Below are positions 59,039-64,000 of a DNA stretch of 64,000 bases, one piece after another. Each line of letters starts with the position of its first letter. Position 1 is the first letter of the stretch. Location: NCBI GenBank assembly GCA_029990175.1, contig JARKIP010000017.1:29065001-29129000 (forward strand). Reading direction: 5' to 3'. The notes beneath the pieces are model-generated. The model was not told the DNA's origin. It worked only from the letters and a program-made list of their open reading frames with translations, and searched no databases. This DNA is from Petunia secreta (Eukaryota > Streptophyta > Magnoliopsida > Solanales > Solanaceae). The position numbers and the translations under genes were made by a program.

Positions 59039-60253
59039 ATGGGCAAGAAAACAGTAAAAAGGAAGCCAGAAGCCCCACCTCCTCCTTTTGATGATGAAAC
59101 ACGGGATGATGTACCATTGGCCAACTTGGCTACACAATCTAGAAGTAAGTCGAGAAAGAAAACAAGGCAAGAAGCTTCTTCCTCTATGCAACTGGTACAT
59201 GAACAAGTCGAGGAGGAACAAGCTCAAGAGGTAGAGGAGGAACAAACTCAAGAGGTAGAGGAGGATGAACATAGGCAAGCGGAGGCCTAAGCGGAGGTGT
59301 TGGATGAAGAAGAGATGAATGAGGAATTGAAATTCAAGTTTTGTTCAAGAAAGGCACTCAGATTCTATGTGAAACAGTTTCAAAACCAAAGAATCAATCC
59401 GAAAAGAGTTATTAGCATGAAAGATATGGATGTCAAGAATCCCGACATCTACAACAGGTATGTAACAACCGGGTGGGAGGCAACTTTGAAGAAACCGTTG
59501 AGGGAATCAAATGAGCAATTGGTCGCGGAGTTCTATGCCAACCTAGCTACCACAGCAAAGTGTAACAACAAAGTGTATTTCCGTGGTAAGTATGTTGATA
59601 TTTCTGTGAGAGCATTAAATGAACACTTGGTCTCCATCACAACATATTAAAAAATTAAAACTTTTCCTGCTAGAGCAAAGAGAGTGGCTTGTACCTATCA
59701 TTGGTAGAAAGGTGAACCCGACCTTAATTTTGAAGCAAAGGGTTGGAAATACATTGTCATATCACGGGTGCGGCCAACAAGTCAAGATAACAACTTAACT
59801 TAGAAGAGAGCCGTAATGATTGGTTGTTTGATGAAAGGCATCAAAGTGAACTTGGGAGCAGAAATTCTTAAACACATGCGAGAAGTTGTGAACTCTGATA
59901 AGGATAACCTAGCATTCCCATCTACATTGACTGATTATTTGCTGAAATGTGGTTGCCCGGAGCAACCAGGGGACTTGAAATCGCCTCCTAAATCCGCCTT
60001 CTATTGGTATGCTTTCAAGGACACCCTGCCAGAGGTTTCCTCAGGTACTGATCTTTCTGATGATCATGATGATGTACCACCCACATCTGAGGCAGCCCCT
60101 CAGCATGAGGCAGGCCCCTTTACTTCAGGTATTGGCACAGGCATTATCCCTGAGGATGTGCGTAATCTTGGTGTCCAGTTGGATAGCTTAGAGATCCTAT
60201 TTCTAACTTACCACAGATGCAGCTCCCACCTCCACCTCCACCGACTAGCATAG
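59039..60253 (+). pseudogene. Putative plant transposon protein-like ORF after pol
   Basis: The ATG at 59039 sits in CACC-like context (GGTACCATGGGC). It opens an 83-codon Lys-rich, acidic frame with VEEEQAQE repeats, ending in TAA at 59288. The text continues at 59297 with FCSRKALRFYVKQFQNQRINPKRVISM and WEATLKKPLRESNEQLVAEFYANL, then NKVYFRGKYVDISVRALNEHL. The last part (59816-60253) reads MIGCLMKGIKVNLGAEILKHM. This is the same kind of protein as at 8489-10411. The frame is broken by stops near 59288 and 59650. It occupies the place where env-like ORFs lie in Athila elements. Confidence 0.65.
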
Positions 60254-60449
60254 TGAGTTGTGATAAGTTGGTATTTTACCAGCTTAAAGACTATTCTAAG
60301 CTTTCGTTTTTGAATCCAAAGGCAACGTTTGGTATTATTAATGTCGTGAAGTGCTCATTTTCAGGTTATACTAGATGCTATGAGCATCGATTGACAAGTG
60401 AAGCTAAAAGAGCAAGACTTGGAGTCAAAAAGCCAAGAATCTTGTCACA

Positions 60450-60748
60450 GCTTGAGGCGCTCCGCCTGACAAGTAGGCGCTCCACCCAGAGGAAGCATTG
60501 TTTAGGCGCTTCGCCTGACAAGTAGGCGCTCCGCCTGAACTAGGCCACTGTCGAATGATGCACATTTTCTAGGCGCTCCGCCTAGAATTGGGGCGCTCCC
60601 TAGACAAGCAATACACAAGCGCTCCGCCTGAAGTTAGGGGCTCCACCCAAGACAAGCATTGTCCAGGCGCTCCGCCTGACAAGTGGGCCCCCCGCCTGAG
60701 CCAATCCACTGGACAATTATGCACATTTATAGGCTCTCCGCCTGAAAC
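60450..60748. repeat. Palindrome array AGGCGCTCCGCCT upstream of a TATA box
   Basis: Eight to ten copies or near copies of AGGCGCTCCGCCT, several followed by GACAAG, lie within 300 bp. A longer unit is repeated about 160 bp apart (ATGATGCACATTTTCTAGGC near 60556 and ATTATGCACATTTATAGGC near 60715). The array ends 25 bp before the TATA box at 60766. Confidence 0.8.
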
Positions 60749-60765
60749 ACGGGATTCTGAACTTG

Positions 60766-60773
60766 TATAAATA
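60766..60773 (+). promoter_or_regulatory. TATA box of the Athila-type LTR
   Basis: TATAAATA lies after the palindrome array and before a leader-like sequence. Confidence 0.6.
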
Positions 60774-62160
60774 CCAAAAGCTAGGGTTTTGACATTACCC
60801 AATTCTATACTTACACTCTAGAGATTTTGGGCAATCTTGTGAGCCAAGTTGGAGTCTTAACATCATTTTGTAAGCTTCTAAACTTGTATCTTTGAATATT
60901 AATTCATATGTCAATCTAAAATCTATGTTTTATTTCAATCCATCATTTCATTACATCTTGATTGCTTTGATTCAAACCCTAGTTATGAGTAGCTAAATTC
61001 ATAACTAGGAATGTAAACGATGGTGATAGAAAATTAATGGGTGTTGTTCTATTTCATTAACCATAACATAAGTAAAAATTATCCAACTCCCCATTACAAT
61101 AACATCAAAATTCCAAAATCCATGATATTTGGGATTTCTTGTCTACATTGCTAGTTAAAGACTCATAAGAGATTAACTAGTGTAGAATAGTGGATTGGCG
61201 AGGATTTGAGTTGATAGGCTATTCATATAGACTAACTCATCTGAAAGGAGTTATGCTCGGAAGAGGTCTCCTTTCATTGGGTCTTTGAGTAGCTGTTGCT
61301 CCCAAGTGCACACGCAAGTATACGCGGTCGCCAAGTAATAAAGTGACAAAGTCGAGTATCGTTCCCATGAGGACTAAGCAGACTAGTGCTTAATAAACAA
61401 TTCCTGAACAAACTATCCAGGGGTCTTTTTCCAATGGTTGTAAGAGTTTTTATACTAGAACGCAGTAAGTAAAGTGCTAAAGATGTAACGAGCAGTGGGG
61501 CAAAACTTTGGTTGTTAACAATATCAAGAGAGCGATCCAGGGTCAGAGTTACGAACAATCCAGTTGACGTATCCAATTGATTCCACTTTTTAAATCCCGA
61601 GTTACTAACTAACAGAGTAAATGTAACTGTAAAAACCTTTCAGTTCTTCGCAGTCTATGCAAGCTACCTCAATCCCTATATGTCTATGGGTTAAATCACA
61701 TGCACGCATTAAGATTCATGTAATGAGTTAAACTAGGCAAGCAAGTATATGTCTATCCTACTCGCGAATTGGTTCCCCGATGCCCGGGTTCACAAACTAG
61801 TTCTATTCTTTCTTATTACGTAATTAGATTCTCTCTTTCGAGTTCAACCCAAAAACCATAGATGATGTATAATTATCGAGCTCTAACAATTATACAAGTT
61901 AAATCAAGAAAGAATAAGTAACCCGTTATGGGATTCAATCAATGGGAATCAATCTTCAACAATCAACTTTCATGTAAACTCTAACCCCAGAACGTTAGGA
62001 AATTAGCCACACATATTCATAATCACAAGGCAACGATTTGATGTAATAATGAAATACTTGATGTAATAGATGAAAGATTGGGAATAACCCTTGTTCAATG
62101 AAGTGTGTAGCTCTCAATATTGCCCAAAGTCAAGAACCCCTTACAAAAACTAAGTAATAA

Positions 62161-62170
62161 ACTATTTATA
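62161..62170 (-). promoter_or_regulatory. TATA box of the minus-strand LTR
   Basis: The reverse complement reads TATAAATAGT, about 60 bp downstream of the GC-rich block at 62228-62396, the same order as at 60450-60773. Confidence 0.55.
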
Positions 62171-62227
62171 ATGTTTCTAAACCCTTGGTAATAAGTTAGA
62201 CCCGATGCTAGAAGGAATAGGACGTAA

Positions 62228-62396
62228 AAACGCGCACAAGGAGCGCTATAACGGGCGCCCCGCGCCTCGGAAAGCGTGACAACAACCAGAGGACGCCACC
62301 AGCTGCACGCCTTGGCCATGTGTCGCATGCCAAACCGCGCCAGCCACTGCGCGCGGTAGGCAGCGCGCCGCGTGGCCTATGGCGCCAAGCCAAAAA
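62228..62396. repeat. GC-rich block inside the minus-strand LTR
   Basis: About 170 bp rich in GGCGC, GCGCGC and CGCGCC words, in sharp contrast to the AT-rich rest of the LTR. Confidence 0.75.
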
Positions 62397-62644
62397 TTGC
62401 TCTTCTTCGCTCCAAAACTCGGCTCGTGTCGTGCCTTTGTGTGCTCAATCCAATCTTCAACCATCCTTCAACCAATTCATGCTCAATCAAGCTCCGAAAC
62501 GCTCCAAATGCATCGCGTAACAAACTACACACGAACAACACAACATCAGCGTAAAACCACATTCACAAGCTACCAAACGAGTGCAAAACAATCTCAAATG
62601 TGCGGAAATATTAAGGAAAAGTAGGCATAAAATGCCGAACATCA

Positions 62645-64000
62645 CCACCCCACACTTGCACCTTTGCTCGCCCTCGAGCAAGTCACATCTTACTTCCCAT
62701 CCTAGGTAAAACAGGTCTGCCTATGACTATGGTTGATACCGACCATTGAACCAATACACACATGACTACTATGGATCCACAACATGCCAATAATTTTCCA
62801 AAACCAAAAATATGAGAACAACCACCCCAAAATAGCTCAAATGCAAAAAACTCAACTTAATGCAACCATGCTCCCACAAAATCACACCTATCTACTCAAT
62901 CAAAAGCCATCAACTTCACCTACTTCATGCAAACCACGTACCCTCACCAATATCAAAGAGAGTGCCCCCCCTCCCCCCCCCCCCCCCCAAAAAAAAGATC
63001 ACACACAACAACAATTATCATGAATAGAACGGGGGCAATAACAAATGAATTCACTCACTCTCATGAAAGGTTCACATGTCACACACAACGTACCATAGGC
63101 TTGCCCGTAGTGTAGGACTCCACTAATGTAGGCTCACTCCAATCGGGATTAACTAGGACTTTAGAAAGGTCGTAATGTAGGCTAAGGGGCGGGTAGGATA
63201 CATATGGTAATAGTGACTACCTCCCTAAGCACTTTAATACATCACACTTAATTTCAAGCACAATTCTCATCGAACCACCCAATCACAAGTATCACACATA
63301 CACCTTTCCAACAAGTAGCATTTTTATTTTCAAGCACACACTAGCAAGGAATGGACATCTTTCTCTTTTTTTCTTTTCACAATTTTTTTTCAACTTTGCT
63401 ATTTTTTCTTTTCTTATCATTTCATTTTTTTTTTTCAATTTCATTAACTTCCATCCTTGCCAATGTTTTTCACTACTTCACAATTTTCACAAGTATTCTC
63501 CTTTATTAGTTCCACTCAAGAACCTCCCAACATCCAACCACAACTCCAATCATCTACACAATATCAATAAAGTTCTTAAGGAGTAAGGGCCAAAAGAGTC
63601 AATTAAGAACAAATGGGTAGGCTCGGGGTGTGGGTGCCATAAAAAAGGGTCAAAGAAATCACACAAATAATTTTTCAAGGTATATATGTAAGGGTAGGCT
63701 AACAAAAGAAGGCCTTGTATCACTTTCCGACTAGAGCAAACCTAGGATTTCGCTTTGCACACACACGGGGCAAGTTCTAGACATTAGTATGCAACATGGA
63801 GCAAATAAGAACATGCCTCACACACACATTGCACATGGTTCACACAAAGAGGTTCCATTAACAACTCTCAACTAAGCTTCTAGAATGCAACTTGTGGAAA
63901 TTTAAGCACTCATGCACAAAGGATAGCAATCAAGTCAAGCAAGCGGACTCAAGCATCTCAAGGGGGTCGTTCCAATTTTTCCTAGGCATGCATCAAAATT
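62645..64000 (-). mobile_element. Internal region of the minus-strand Athila-like element (runs off the window)
   Basis: Non-coding sequence related, on the opposite strand, to the post-ORF region of the Athila-like copies. The CTCGAGGGCGAGCAAAGG-type motif near 62670 matches CTCGAGGACGAGCAA at 49866, and the text at 63100-63250 matches 49270-49460. A long C run lies at 62974-62989. No ORF. Confidence 0.75.

Larger units (their letters stand above)
60341..61293 (+). repeat. LTR-like 3' end of the Athila-type element, interrupted
   Basis: A possible LTR start is TGTCGTGAAGTGCTCATTTT at about 60343. A TATA box (TATAAATA, 60766-60773) and a CTAGGGTTTT leader follow. The right end is lost where the minus-strand element begins at 61294. 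The left edge is not proven by a purine tract. Confidence 0.5.
61294..62644 (-). repeat. 3' LTR of a minus-strand Athila-like element
   Basis: On the minus strand it begins TGATGTTCGGC right after a GTGTGGGGTGG purine-rich tract and ends GGGAGCAACA. Its last 60 bp (TTTATTACTTGGCGACCGCG, TATACTTGCGTGTGCA) match the end of the LTRs at 46134 and 51331, so it belongs to a related family. Length 1351 bp. The outer flank is GTAGC; the matching duplication would lie outside the window. Confidence 0.82.

Noticed and set aside
62974..62998. Poly-C/poly-A run as a LINE or SINE tail
   Set aside because: No retroelement body or target duplication adjoins it; it is a simple repeat within the Athila-like internal region.

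Overview
The window is plant nuclear DNA, most likely from a member of the Solanaceae. It carries one NLR immune-receptor gene of the R1 (late-blight resistance) type, whose long N-terminal region is a Solanaceae speciality, and almost everything else is plant-type transposable elements nested in one another. The genus cannot be fixed from the sequence alone. No rRNA, tRNA or CRISPR feature was seen, and no other protein gene looks intact.

Layout. 1-11.7 kb: a retroelement carrying a broken 'putative plant transposon protein' ORF, split at codon level by a 7.6-kb Tekay/Del-like LTR retrotransposon (905-8483, target duplication TCCTA). 11.7-14.2 kb: nothing recognisable. 14.2-19.5 kb: a decayed minus-strand Ty3/Gypsy element (LTR, primer site, gag, protease, RT) holding a Harbinger-like MITE. 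20.9-23.0 kb: a Stowaway-like MITE, then a Mutator-like element whose left arm holds a hAT element; together they form the upstream flank of the NLR. 23.2-27.05 kb: the NLR, with a 96-bp intron and a six-codon last exon; its reading frame has no upstream ATG. 27.7-30.0 kb: a second hAT element and a solo LTR. 30.7-35.3 kb: a giant 4.6-kb solo LTR. 37.2-54.5 kb: a tandem LTR-internal-LTR-internal array of an Athila-like, pol-less family. Its first LTR was hit by a relative of the giant solo LTR, and a full-length LINE then landed exactly on that junction. 54.5-61.3 kb: an inverted Tekay LTR fragment, then Athila-type pol (RNase H, integrase), a candidate intron, a second transposon-protein-like ORF and an LTR-like end. 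61.3-64 kb: a minus-strand Athila-like 3' LTR and internal region running off the window.

Nearly all insertion boundaries were set by finding the target-site duplication directly, so the relative order of many insertions can be read. The NLR is the only plausible functional host gene. It is flanked within 230 bp upstream and 700 bp downstream by DNA transposons, which may shape its expression or may have removed its first exon. Novelty candidates are GC-rich palindrome clusters just upstream of TATA boxes in two separate Athila-like LTRs, a 4.6-kb LTR with a strongly G+T-biased strand, and a segment present in only one copy of the tandem Athila array.
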